From Betaproteobacteria bacterium HGW-Betaproteobacteria-4 (lineage in GTDB: Bacteria; Pseudomonadota; Gammaproteobacteria; Burkholderiales; Rhodocyclaceae), in contig PHCH01000005.1 in assembly GCA_002840785.1 (NCBI GenBank), positions 1-64,000 of the forward strand: a DNA stretch of 64,000 nt. Direction: 5' to 3'. The translations under genes and the position numbers were made by a program. Shown here one piece after another: positions 54,905-62,442 of the stretch (positions within the stretch are counted from its first letter, which is position 1; each line of letters starts with the position of its first letter). Below the pieces are notes generated by a model that was given only the letters and a program-made list of their open reading frames with translations, was not told the DNA's origin and did not search any database.

Positions 54905-55299
54905 CCACAGAAAACATAGCCAAAGCCTTCAACATCGATCCGGCCACCATTGAACTGGTCAACTCCACGGTCAACCGGAAAAACGAGCCAAAAACGGAAA
55001 GCTGCGACTGCCTCAACGACTGCGGCGACGACCCAAGGCTGGACAGCGGCAAGGTCGACTACTGCGACTACCACAAGAAACGCATCGCCATGCTCGCCAT
55101 GATCGAACGGATCCACTGGCTGAAGCCCGCCGACCGCCTTCCCGACGCCGACGAAACCGTCATGATCGTCACCCCGACCCATGACGACCCCGTCTGGCTC
55201 GGCTACTACGACGGCACCACCTGGATAACCGTCGAAGGCCTCCCCCTCGCCGACAACGCGGTCACCGAATGGGCACCCATGCCGCGAGGCCCGCAATGA
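54901..55299 (+). CDS. DUF551-type hypothetical protein
   Basis: The 132-residue product has a variable N-terminal half with a Cys-rich CDCLNDCGDDP and a C-terminal DUF551-like block (IHWLKPADRLPDADETVMIVTP...WLGYYDGTTWITVEG...VTEWAPMP), common in phage early genes. Function unknown. Residues STVNRKNEPKTES are encoded by dispersed repeat copy 7. Its stop overlaps the methyltransferase start. Confidence 0.7.
   Translation: MTTENIAKAFNIDPATIELVNSTVNRKNEPKTESCDCLNDCGDDPRLDSGKVDYCDYHKKRIAMLAMIERIHWLKPADRLPDADETVMIVTPTHDDPVWLGYYDGTTWITVEGLPLADNAVTEWAPMPRGPQ
54964..55003 (+). repeat. Dispersed repeat copy 7, inside a phage gene
   Basis: TCCACGGTCAACCGGAAAAA with the tail CGAGCCAAAAACGGAAAGC matches the host copies and is read in frame as STVNRKNEPKTES within the DUF551-like gene. 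Confidence 0.65.
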
Positions 55300-57077
55300 T
55301 CAACCATCGCGAAATCCGCCACTTCCACATGTGCGGCGCCATCGGTGGCGGCGCCAAGGGCTTCAACCGCGGCCAGGCGCGCGTCGGCAACCTGGTCGCC
55401 AAGTTCCGCTGCCTCGGCTCGGTCGATGTCGACGCCGCAGCCAACCGCGACTTCCAGCGCCTGGTCGGCGTGCCGGCGACGACGCTGGACCTCTTCGACC
55501 GCGACCAGTACCTCGCCTTCCACGGCAAGGAACCGCCGGCCGGCTGGCGCGAGGCCACCCCGGCGGACATCCGCGCCGCCGCCGGCCATGAGTTCCCGCA
55601 CATCGTCTTCACCAGCATGCCGTGCAAGGGCTTCAGCGGCCTGCTCAACGAGACCAAGAGCAAGACCTCGAAATACCAGGCGCTCAACCGCCTGACGCTG
55701 CGCGGCATGTGGCTGATGCTCGAAGCCTTCGCCGAGGATCCGCCCGAGCTGATCCTGTTCGAGAACGTCCCGCGCATCGCCACCCGGGGCCGCCACCTGC
55801 TCGACCAGATCAACAGCCTGCTGACCTCCTACGGCTACGCTGTCGCCGAGACCACCCACGACTGCGGCGAACTCGGCGGACTGGCCGAGAGCCGCAAGCG
55901 CTTCCTGCTCGTCGCCCGCCACATCGCCAAGGTGCCGCCCTTCCTCTACGAACCGGAGAAGAAGCGCCTGCAGGGCGTCGGCACGGTGCTCGGCCGCATG
56001 CCGCTGCCCGGCGACCTCACCGCCGGCCCCATGCACCGCGTGCCCAACCTGCAATGGAAAACGTGGGTCCGCCTCGCCTTCGTCGAAGCCGGCAGCGACT
56101 GGCGCAGCCTGAACAAGCTGGCGGTCGACAACGGCCACCTGCGCGATTTCCTGATCGTGCCGGAATTCAACCGTGGCTACCTCGGCGTCAATCGCTGGGA
56201 CGAGCCGGCCGGCACTATCACCGGAAACACCAGGGCCACCAACGGAAACTTCTCCGTCGCCGATCCGCGCTTCCCGGCCGGCGGCGAATACGGCCAGCTC
56301 GGTGTCCGCGCCTGGGACGAACCGACCGGCGCCATCACCGGCCAGCGCAGCCCCATCCAGGGCGGCTTCTCGGTCGCCGACCCGCGCCACTTCGGCCCGG
56401 CCAAGCACAGCAACGAATTCCGCATCGTGCCCTGGCACCAGAACGCCCAGACCGTCACCGGCGCCCACGGCACCGGCCAGTGCGTCGCCGACCCGCGCCG
56501 CGCCGGCGACGGCTTCGGCAAATACCTGGTCACCCCCTGGGACAGCCCCTCCGGCGCCGTCATTTCCGGCAGCACCACCGGCCAGGGCGCCTACGCCGTC
56601 GCCGACCCGCGCACCGGCCTCGATCGCGCCAAGGGCGACCACTACCTGACCGCCGGCCACTACGGCGTCACCCCGTGGGATAGCCCGAGCGGCGCCGTCT
56701 CGGCCGCCGCCGGACACGACAACGGCCGCTGGTCCGTCGCCGACCCGCGCATGCCGGAACAGACCGACAAACTGGTCGCCCGCATCCGCGCCCTCGACGG
56801 CACCTGGCACCGCCCCTTCACCACCCTCGAACTCGCCGCCCTGCAAAGCCTCGTCGATCCCGAAGAACACCTCGAACTCGACGGCCTCAGCGACAGCGAC
56901 TGGCGCGAACGCATCGGCAACGCCGTCCCGCCCGCAGCTGCCGAAGCAATCGCCGGCGTAATGGGCGTCACGCTGCTGCTGGCGTGGTCAGGCGAGACTT
57001 TCCTGCTCTCGTCCATGCCCATCTGGGTGCGGCCGGTAGCGATGGCACTGAGCGTTGCACAGGGAGGTGCAGCATGA
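55296..57077 (+). CDS. DNA (cytosine-5) methyltransferase with repeated target-recognition region
   Basis: The 593-residue C5-methyltransferase starts at 55296 (ATGA overlap). It has the AdoMet loop near CGAIGGGAKGF, the catalytic PCKGFSG (about residues 109-115, Cys nucleophile) and ENVPRIATRG (ENV motif, about 153). The region between motifs VIII and IX, about residues 298-490, holds five copies of a repeat around W-D-E/S-P-x-G-x-ITG...SVADPR. The C-terminal GNAVPPAAAEAI closes the fold. It most likely protects phage DNA, and no restriction nuclease is next to it. Confidence 0.88.
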   Translation: MINHREIRHFHMCGAIGGGAKGFNRGQARVGNLVAKFRCLGSVDVDAAANRDFQRLVGVPATTLDLFDRDQYLAFHGKEPPAGWREATPADIRAAAGHEFPHIVFTSMPCKGFSGLLNETKSKTSKYQALNRLTLRGMWLMLEAFAEDPPELILFENVPRIATRGRHLLDQINSLLTSYGYAVAETTHDCGELGGLAESRKRFLLVARHIAKVPPFLYEPEKKRLQGVGTVLGRMPLPGDLTAGPMHRVPNLQWKTWVRLAFVEAGSDWRSLNKLAVDNGHLRDFLIVPEFNRGYLGVNRWDEPAGTITGNTRATNGNFSVADPRFPAGGEYGQLGVRAWDEPTGAITGQRSPIQGGFSVADPRHFGPAKHSNEFRIVPWHQNAQTVTGAHGTGQCVADPRRAGDGFGKYLVTPWDSPSGAVISGSTTGQGAYAVADPRTGLDRAKGDHYLTAGHYGVTPWDSPSGAVSAAAGHDNGRWSVADPRMPEQTDKLVARIRALDGTWHRPFTTLELAALQSLVDPEEHLELDGLSDSDWRERIGNAVPPAAAEAIAGVMGVTLLLAWSGETFLLSSMPIWVRPVAMALSVAQGGAA

Positions 57078-57661
57078 GCGACCTCTTCTATCTGCAGGAC
57101 AGCCGCGGCTTGACTGGCGAAAATATGATGTTTTGGGCTTTCGGCGGTGGATACACCTCTGATATTCGCCAGGCGGAAGTTTTCTCTAAAGAGGCCGCCG
57201 TTCGTCAGCACCAAAGCCGAGAGTCCGACATTCCTTGGCCTGCTGAGTACATCAAAGGCCGCTTTTACACGCCCGTTGATATGCAGCACTTACGGCACGC
57301 CGATGGCAACAGCAGGGATGTGGCTTTTTACGAACAAGTTCCAGGTCGCTGGATCGGCAACGACTGTCTGTGGGTTTATGGCAGCACGGAAACAACTGAT
57401 CTACGGCTGGCCAGCGTGTTCGCCAGTCTGCAGCCGGGGTGCGTGATGTGGCCTGTTGAAGAAATTCAGAAGCTGGCGAGGCCGGCAGTGCGGGCTAGTG
57501 ACGTTTCGATAAAGGAAGCGCTGGATGGATCTGGAATCGTTATCAACAAACCCAAGCGCACCAAACGCGAAGTGTTCAACTGCCACCAGTGCGGACGCTT
57601 CATAAGCGAGGACCAGCGTTTCTTTGACTGCCCGAACTGCGGCGCGGAGAACCGGCCATGA
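57074..57661 (+). CDS. Hypothetical protein with C-terminal zinc ribbon, 195 aa
   Basis: Starts at the ATG overlapping the methyltransferase stop. The body (DLFYLQDSRGLTGENMMFWAFGGGYTSDIRQAEVFSKEAA...) resembles small phage proteins that pair with DNA-modification genes. The tail CHQCGRFISEDQRFFDCPNCGAEN is a zinc ribbon. GC is clearly lower than in its neighbours, so it is likely a recent acquisition. Function unknown. Confidence 0.6.
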   Translation: MSDLFYLQDSRGLTGENMMFWAFGGGYTSDIRQAEVFSKEAAVRQHQSRESDIPWPAEYIKGRFYTPVDMQHLRHADGNSRDVAFYEQVPGRWIGNDCLWVYGSTETTDLRLASVFASLQPGCVMWPVEEIQKLARPAVRASDVSIKEALDGSGIVINKPKRTKREVFNCHQCGRFISEDQRFFDCPNCGAENRP

Positions 57662-58041
57662 TCGCCCTATCCATCCGCCAGCCCTGGGCCTGGCTCATCC
57701 TAAACGCCGGCAAGGACATCGAAAACCGCGACTGGAAAACCCCCTACCGCGGCCCCTGCCTGATCCACGCCTCGAAGTCGGCCACCAAGCAGGACTACCA
57801 GGACGCCATCGACTTCATTAACTGCCGCCTTGACCACCCGATTATCGAAGTCCCGCCCATCGACCAGTTCGACCGCGGCGGCATCGTCGGCATGGTCGAC
57901 ATCGTCGGCTGCACCGACACCTCCGACTCCCCCTGGTTCGTCGGCGACTACGGCTTCGTCCTGCGCAACCCGAAACCCTTGCCCTTCACCCCCTACAAAG
58001 GCCGCCTCGGCTTCTTCAACGTCCCGGAGATCAAACCATGA
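57658..58041 (+). CDS. ASCH-domain protein
   Basis: The 127-residue product is a PUA-like ASCH domain. IALSIRQPWAWLILNAGKDIENRDWKTPYRGPCLIHAS is the typical signature (SIRQPWA...KDIENR.W.T.YRG...IHAS). ASCH proteins bind RNA or modified nucleosides, and some hydrolyse N4-acetylcytidine. Phages use them in unknown ways. It is coupled to neighbours by ATGA overlaps. Confidence 0.85.
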   Translation: MIALSIRQPWAWLILNAGKDIENRDWKTPYRGPCLIHASKSATKQDYQDAIDFINCRLDHPIIEVPPIDQFDRGGIVGMVDIVGCTDTSDSPWFVGDYGFVLRNPKPLPFTPYKGRLGFFNVPEIKP

Positions 58042-58385
58042 GCCAAGCAATCTACCCGGCCACCCTGGCCGCCATGACCGCCAAGCGCGCCGGCGAAAAA
58101 TACCGCCCCAGCAACGGCACCGAAGGCGACCTCTTCTTCGCCGCTTGGTGCGGCAAATGCCAGCGCGACAAAGCCATGCGCGAAGGCTGCGCCATCGAAG
58201 AGTGCGACGACAGCGAACGATGCGACCTCATCGCCTCCACCATGATGTTCGACATCGACGAACCGGGCTACCCGACCGAATGGCAATACGACAAAACCGG
58301 CCAGCCCAGCTGCACCGCCTACATCCCCGCCGGCGACCTGCTCCCACCGCAACGCTGCGAGCACACCCAGGACCTGTTCGCATGA
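58038..58385 (+). CDS. Hypothetical phage protein with Cys cluster, 115 aa
   Basis: The product has WCGKCQRDKAMREGCAIEECDDSERCDLI, a possible zinc site, and WQYDKTGQPSCTAYIPAG. It is similar in style to other phage early-region proteins. It is the last gene before the cassette array: the first attC-like site begins 10 bp after its stop. Confidence 0.6.
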   Translation: MSQAIYPATLAAMTAKRAGEKYRPSNGTEGDLFFAAWCGKCQRDKAMREGCAIEECDDSERCDLIASTMMFDIDEPGYPTEWQYDKTGQPSCTAYIPAGDLLPPQRCEHTQDLFA

Positions 58386-58395
58386 TCGCGACAGG

Positions 58396-58462
58396 ATTTA
58401 ACGCTTAGGTAAGCGGCCGAGCGGCGTAGCCGCGAAGGTCGCGCTTGACCGCCGTGTTCGGC
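58396..58462 (+). repeat. attC-like site 1
   Basis: R'' ATTTAAC and R' GTTCGGC enclose 53 bases with nested symmetry (GCGGC...GCCGC, GCGAAGGTCGC). The integron features RYYYAAC/GTTRRRY are partly met (R' has C at the first R). No cassette start matching its R'' is seen upstream, so it may be a junction site. Confidence 0.6.
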
Positions 58463-58488
58463 GGCGCTTTACGGACAAGGAGAACGAA

Positions 58489-58803
58489 ATGGAACACATG
58501 GAAATAGTGGATATGAGCACCGAAGAGGGACGCGCAACGGTTGAGGAATACGATCGCGACAAGGCCGAGACGGTGCGCTTTGGGCAGCAGCTTTTCGCAA
58601 AGATCAAGCGCAGCAGCAAGTATTACAACCAGAACGAATGGGCGGAGGCCGAACCGAAACGCTGGGGAGGATTTCCGTTCAAGGTGCGGGTCGATCCGAC
58701 CTACGGCGAATACTGCATTCAGGGCGGCCCCGGCGGGCAATACCGGCTGGCCGACGTGAATCTCTTCGTTGTCGAGGGCGGCCGCGAGCTGCGGATTTCG
58801 TGA
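58489..58803 (+). CDS. Cassette 1: hypothetical protein, 104 aa
   Basis: Preceded by AAGGAG. The acidic/charged product (EHMEIVDMSTEEGRATVEEYDRDKAETVRFGQQLFAKIKRSSKYYNQNEW...) is of unknown family. It lies wholly between attC-like sites 1 and 2. The six bases after the first G of R' (TTCGGC) are the exact complement of the R'' of the following site (GCCGAAC), as required for a single integron cassette. Confidence 0.65.
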   Translation: MEHMEIVDMSTEEGRATVEEYDRDKAETVRFGQQLFAKIKRSSKYYNQNEWAEAEPKRWGGFPFKVRVDPTYGEYCIQGGPGGQYRLADVNLFVVEGGRELRIS

Positions 58804-58804
58804 C

Positions 58805-58866
58805 GCCGAACGCTGGCGGTAACGCGACTGAGCGTAGCGAAGGTCGCGTTGACCGCAATGTTGGAC
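58805..58866 (+). repeat. attC-like site 2
   Basis: R'' GCCGAAC and R' GTTGGAC with the inner palindrome CGCGAC...GTCGCG. Its R'' is the perfect complement of the R' that opens cassette 1. Confidence 0.75.
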
Positions 58867-58879
58867 GGCTGACGCCACC

Positions 58880-59365
58880 ATGCTGATACCACTTGTGACC
58901 TTCGAGGAAATTGACCTGGCGGCGGCCAATGAGTGCTTGGCCGCCTGGGGCCACAAGATGGGGCCGCTTGAGCGCGGGAACAAGGCCGGCGTTCACTACG
59001 CACTGTGCCACGACGGGCGGCCGGTGGCGGTGGCGATGACCTCGACGCTGATTCGTGAGCGGGTAGGCGGTGGATTGGGACACCTGACGCGCGAGAATGC
59101 CTGCGAGCTTTCGAGGCTTTGCGCCGAGCGCGCCGGACTCTGCCGGGTTGCACTGCGGCTATGGCGGGAGTTCGTTTTCCCGGCGACGGGTTACGAGTAT
59201 GCGATCAGCTACCAAGATGCGGACATTCACAACGGGAACACCTACCGCTTCGACGGCTGGACGCGAGAGGCGTTTTCTCGCAGCGGAACCGACAGCCGGA
59301 GTGGCCGCCGGGGAAGAAACAAATGGATATGGGTATGGCGCAACCCAAAGGCGCCCAACGCTTAG
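58880..59365 (+). CDS. Cassette 2: Mom-like (GNAT-fold DNA modification) protein
   Basis: The 161-residue product resembles Mom of phage Mu and its relatives, which alter adenine to block restriction. Visible are RERVGGGLGHLTRENACELSRLCAERAG, then YAISYQDADIHNGNTYRFDGW, which parallels the Mom pattern SYAD..GH.G..Y...W, and a basic tail RRGRNKWIWVWRNPK. It ends PNA-stop inside attC site 3, as is common for integron cassettes. A Mu-like Com activator is not seen. The activity is inferred. Confidence 0.65.
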   Translation: MLIPLVTFEEIDLAAANECLAAWGHKMGPLERGNKAGVHYALCHDGRPVAVAMTSTLIRERVGGGLGHLTRENACELSRLCAERAGLCRVALRLWREFVFPATGYEYAISYQDADIHNGNTYRFDGWTREAFSRSGTDSRSGRRGRNKWIWVWRNPKAPNA

Positions 59366-59435
59366 GTGATGGGCCGAGGCAACGCCAGTTGCCGAAGGTC
59401 CAGCGCGAAGCGCGACATCGACCGGAGTGTTAGAA
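59353..59435 (+). repeat. attC-like site 3
   Basis: R'' GCCCAAC and R' GTTAGAA. The stop codon of cassette 2 lies within it. R'' differs by one base from the complement of the cassette-2 opening (GTTGGAC). Confidence 0.7.
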
Positions 59436-59467
59436 GGCTGCGGTCAACAAGGAAAAGAGGTGAAAAA

Positions 59468-59698
59468 ATGGGGCAAGCAAAACAACGAGGAACGTTCTTG
59501 CAGCGCAAGGTCGAAGGTGAGGCAAGACGTATTGCCGAAGAACTGCGCCGCCGGGAAGAGGAAGCGGCGCGCGAGGCGGCATTGACGCCAGCACAAAAAG
59601 AAGCGCGCCGAAAACTGCAAATGGCGATTGGGTTTGTGACGGCCATTACACCGCCAGAAGTGCTGGCGGCTGCGAAATTCGGAAGGGCATTGTTTTGA
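59468..59698 (+). CDS. Cassette 3: small basic/coiled-coil protein, 76 aa
   Basis: The ATG at 59468 follows AAGAGGTGAAAA. MGQAKQRGTFLQRKVEGEARRIAEELRRREEEAAREAALTPAQKEA is strongly charged and probably a coiled coil. The MGQAKQRGTF start is like that of many plasmid/integron small proteins of unknown role. The cassette runs from TTAGAA to TTCTAAC, again exact complements. Confidence 0.65.
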   Translation: MGQAKQRGTFLQRKVEGEARRIAEELRRREEEAAREAALTPAQKEARRKLQMAIGFVTAITPPEVLAAAKFGRALF

Positions 59699-59699
59699 C

Positions 59700-59753
59700 T
59701 TCTAACTTGAATTCAACGACACCCGATGTCGCGCCACCCGGCCGCGATGTCGC
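59700..59753 (+). repeat. Partial attC-like site 4 with CGATGTCGC repeats
   Basis: R'' TTCTAAC is the perfect complement of the R' opening cassette 3 (GTTAGAA). A clear matching R' does not follow. GCGATGTCGC-type words occur at 59724 and 59744. It may be a degenerate attC fused to the integrase gene's upstream region. Confidence 0.5.
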
Positions 59754-59786
59754 TTAAGACAAACCGAATCTCCGGAGGACAGCACC

Positions 59787-60812
59787 ATGCCTGCCGTTAT
59801 TGAAAAAAACGCGACACACGAAACCGCCAAACGCGACATCGTTCCGGTGGCTCAACAGCCCCGCCTGCTCGACCAGGTTCGGGCCCGCATCTGCGTCCTG
59901 CACTACAGCCGGTCGACCGAGAAAACCTACATCCACTGGATTCTCGACTTCATCCGCTTTAGTGACCGGCGCCACCCGAAAGATATGGGCGCGCAGGAAG
60001 TTGAAGCCTACCTGTCGCACCTGGCTACCGACCGCGATGTCGCTGGCGGAACGCAGAACCAGGCCATGCATGCCATCCTGTTTCTCTACAAGCAGGTGCT
60101 CGGCATTGACCTACCCTGGCTGGACGGCGTCACACGAGCCAAGGAAAGCAAGCGCATTCCGACCGTCCTGACGCAGTCTGAGACACGGGCGCTACTCGAT
60201 CAGACCAGCGGACTGCCCGGACTAGTCATCCGCCTACTCTACGGTACCGGCATGCGCCTGATGGAAGGCCTGCGCCTGCGAGTCAAGGACATCGATTTTC
60301 ACGGCCGTGCTATCACCGTCCGTGCGGGCAAAGGAGACAAGGATCGCATCGTCCCGCTGCCGGAATGCCTGATCGAACCGCTTAAGGCCAGGCTCGACGA
60401 GCGGCGAAAGATGCATGACGTCGATCTCGCCAAAGGCATGGCCGACGTCGAACTGCCGCACGCTCTTGAACGGAAATACCGCAACGCCGGCAAGGAGTTC
60501 GGCTGGCAATACATCTTCGCCGCTGCCGACTACTCGACCGACCCGCGCACCGGCGTCATCCGCCGCCACCACCTGCACGAAAAGACTATCCAGCGCCACG
60601 TCAAGGAAGCCGCCCGGCGCGCCGGCATCCTGAAACCGACACACCCGCACACCCTACGCCACAGCTTCGCCACCCACCTGCTCGAATCCGGTGCCGACAT
60701 CCGCACCGTGCAGGAACTGCTGGGCCACGCCGACGTCTCGACAACGATGATCTACACCCATGTTCTCAACCGCGGCGGCCGCGGCGTCATCAGCCCGCTG
60801 GATAGGATCTGA
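59787..60812 (+). CDS. Integron integrase, IntI family
   Basis: This is a 341-residue tyrosine recombinase of the IntI type. The N-terminus [30 protein letters not shown] is characteristic. The catalytic set is complete: [13 protein letters not shown] (Arg), AGKGDKDR (Lys), [13 protein letters not shown] (His/Arg), [16 protein letters not shown] (His and Tyr nucleophile). The IntI-specific insertion ([23 protein letters not shown]...[21 protein letters not shown]) is present. It is co-oriented with, and downstream of, the cassettes, the reverse of the usual integron plan. Confidence 0.92.
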   Translation: MPAVIEKNATHETAKRDIVPVAQQPRLLDQVRARICVLHYSRSTEKTYIHWILDFIRFSDRRHPKDMGAQEVEAYLSHLATDRDVAGGTQNQAMHAILFLYKQVLGIDLPWLDGVTRAKESKRIPTVLTQSETRALLDQTSGLPGLVIRLLYGTGMRLMEGLRLRVKDIDFHGRAITVRAGKGDKDRIVPLPECLIEPLKARLDERRKMHDVDLAKGMADVELPHALERKYRNAGKEFGWQYIFAAADYSTDPRTGVIRRHHLHEKTIQRHVKEAARRAGILKPTHPHTLRHSFATHLLESGADIRTVQELLGHADVSTTMIYTHVLNRGGRGVISPLDRI

Positions 60813-60814
60813 TC

Positions 60815-60889
60815 ATGCCCGCCATCGACAACGATTCCCTGCTGGCCATCACCTCCGGCCTGCTCTACCTGGCCATCGTCTGGCAATGA
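60815..60889 (+). CDS. Tiny ORF after IntI, 24 aa
   Basis: MPAIDNDSLLAITSGLLYLAIVWQ is mostly one hydrophobic segment. Its stop overlaps the next ATG (ATGA), the only support. It may be a leader peptide or noise. Confidence 0.3.
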   Translation: MPAIDNDSLLAITSGLLYLAIVWQ

Positions 60890-61125
60890 CCTCCTACGCC
60901 GCCCAGAAAGGCCGCGCCGCGCCAGTAGCAAAATCCGCGACGGATACTTTGCCACCACCCCTTACCGAGGTAGCTGAAGCCAGAATAGAGGCCAATAAGG
61001 GGTTCGTGCTCAATCACATGCCCGAGCTACTGCAGACCATCCGAGCATTGCACGCGGATGGAATGATCGACGGATGGCGTTCGGTGTTGCTGTGCACGCT
61101 GCTTGACGAATCGGGTAATGAGTAG
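60886..61125 (+). CDS. Hypothetical protein, 79 aa
   Basis: The product MTSYAAQKGRAAPVAKSATDTLPPP... ends in an acidic helical part (NHMPELLQTIRALHADGMIDGWRSVLLCTLLDESGNE). No family is recognised. It overlaps the DUF4224 gene by eight bases, so it is part of the integration-module transcript. Confidence 0.5.
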   Translation: MTSYAAQKGRAAPVAKSATDTLPPPLTEVAEARIEANKGFVLNHMPELLQTIRALHADGMIDGWRSVLLCTLLDESGNE

Positions 61126-61504
61126 TTTCCTGACAACCGCCGAGATTGCGGACCTGACGGATCGCCAGTTGCCGAGCAAGCAGATTGCCTGGCTGGCCGA
61201 AAACCGCTGGAAGTTCGCCGTCTCGGCCGCCGGCAGACCGAAGGTGGCGCGGTCATTCTATGATTTCATGCTCGGGACAGCGACGAAAGAACCCGACGAA
61301 CAACAAGAACCTGATTTCTCTGGCTGGGTGAACAAGCATGGTGGGGCGACGGAAAAGCAATCTGGAACTCGGCATGAGCCGGCTCTACGTCTACGAGGGA
61401 AAACGGACGACGACCTATTACACAATCGACCGCCACAACAAATACATCAACCTCGGCAAGGACCTTCGCTCAGCCAAAAAACAGCTGCTCGAGCTGGAAG
61501 GTGA
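61118..61504 (+). CDS. DUF4224 protein (probable recombination directionality partner)
   Basis: From the ATG at 61118. FLTTAEIADLTDRQLPSKQIAWLAENRWKFAVSAAGRPKVARSFYD is the DUF4224 domain, which almost always sits just upstream of phage integrases and may act in excision. The ORF then runs 167 bp into the integrase gene in another frame (proline/glutamine-rich nonsense-like tail). The true C-terminus may therefore be shorter, or a frameshift is present. Confidence 0.75.
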   Translation: MSSFLTTAEIADLTDRQLPSKQIAWLAENRWKFAVSAAGRPKVARSFYDFMLGTATKEPDEQQEPDFSGWVNKHGGATEKQSGTRHEPALRLRGKTDDDLLHNRPPQQIHQPRQGPSLSQKTAARAGR

Positions 61505-62366
61505 AGCGCCAGAACCCGGTACCATCGCCGACTACCTGGACGACCTGATCAAGGCGCGCTGGAAGCTGGTCGCGAAAAAGAAACTGGCCACTCGCACCGT
61601 CGAAACGAACGAATCGGAGGCAGAGAAGCTAAAAGACTTCTTCGGCAATATGAAGCCGGAGGCCGTCAAGCCATCCCACGTCTGGCTCTACCTGCACAAA
61701 TACCGCGGAGCCGAAAGCCCTGTCCGCGCCAACCGCGAAATTGCCCTTTTATCGACCCTGTTCAACGGCCTGCTCGGCGCCGGTATCGTCGACAGAAACC
61801 CGTGCGTCGGCGTCGAGCGAAACACCGAGACCCCGCGCGACAGACTGGTCAGCGATATAGAGTTCAAATCATTCCTGAAATACTGCTGGCGCCACGGCGA
61901 CGCCGGCCGCCGCATCGCCCTGGCCGGCTACATCGCCTACATCACCGGCAAGGCCCAGGGCCAAATCCTGAGACTCAACCGGGGCCAGCTAACCAAGGAC
62001 GGAATCGCGTTCGCCAAACGCAAGCGCGGCGCCGAAACGCTAGTCCTCTGGACCCCGCTACTGCGCAAGCTGATCAAGGCCTCGATAGACATGCCATGCA
62101 CCATCGATCCGCTCTACGTCATTCACAGCCAGGCCGGCACACCCTACACGACATCGGGATTCAAGGCCCTGTGGCATCGCCGCATGGGCGAATGGTGCGC
62201 CCTCGGCCACGAACGCTTCACCTTCCACGACCTTCGCGCCAAAGCCGTCACCGACATGACCGAGCAGGGCCGAAAAGCCAGCGACCTAACCGGCCACCGC
62301 CAGGAATCAACCATCGCCAGCGTCTACGACCGCCGCCGAGTCCGAAAATCCCACGCCGTGAAGTAA
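61338..62366 (+). CDS. int: Prophage tyrosine integrase
   Basis: This 342-residue site-specific recombinase lies next to attR. It has an N-terminal arm-binding region, a SAM-like core-binding domain (TIADYLDDLIKARWKLVAKKKLATRT) and a catalytic domain with FTFHDLRAKAV (H..R), LTGHRQESTIASVYDRRR (His and Tyr). At the first catalytic Arg site, YITGKAQGQILRL, the residue is Ala (codon GCC, 61953-61955). The family normally has TGxRxG. This could reduce activity or be a sequence error. Confidence 0.9.
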   Translation: MVGRRKSNLELGMSRLYVYEGKRTTTYYTIDRHNKYINLGKDLRSAKKQLLELEGEAPEPGTIADYLDDLIKARWKLVAKKKLATRTVETNESEAEKLKDFFGNMKPEAVKPSHVWLYLHKYRGAESPVRANREIALLSTLFNGLLGAGIVDRNPCVGVERNTETPRDRLVSDIEFKSFLKYCWRHGDAGRRIALAGYIAYITGKAQGQILRLNRGQLTKDGIAFAKRKRGAETLVLWTPLLRKLIKASIDMPCTIDPLYVIHSQAGTPYTTSGFKALWHRRMGEWCALGHERFTFHDLRAKAVTDMTEQGRKASDLTGHRQESTIASVYDRRRVRKSHAVK

Positions 62367-62380
62367 CCATCTTAGGAAAA
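62367..62380. promoter_or_regulatory. Putative integrase arm-type site, right side
   Basis: CCATCTTAGGAAAA repeats the motif found twice just inside attL (21004, inverted, and 21057). It starts at the integrase stop region, about 100 bp from the attR core. Confidence 0.5.
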
Positions 62381-62442
62381 CCGGCCATTCATCTTTAGAA
62401 GTTTCCCAACGCCGGTCACTCTGCATAACAGCCAAAAAGCGA

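Noticed and set aside
57830-58408. 192-aa plus-strand ORF ending GFNA at the attC-like site 1
   Set aside because: It is out of frame with the well-supported ASCH and Cys-cluster genes and has Ser/Thr/Arg shadow composition, although its NA-stop ending mimics an integron cassette end.
58396-59753. CRISPR array interpretation of the repeated palindromes
   Set aside because: Spacers are ORF-sized and the repeats are variable with only R''/R' complementarity, which fits attC sites and not CRISPR repeats. No CRISPR array is seen anywhere in the window.
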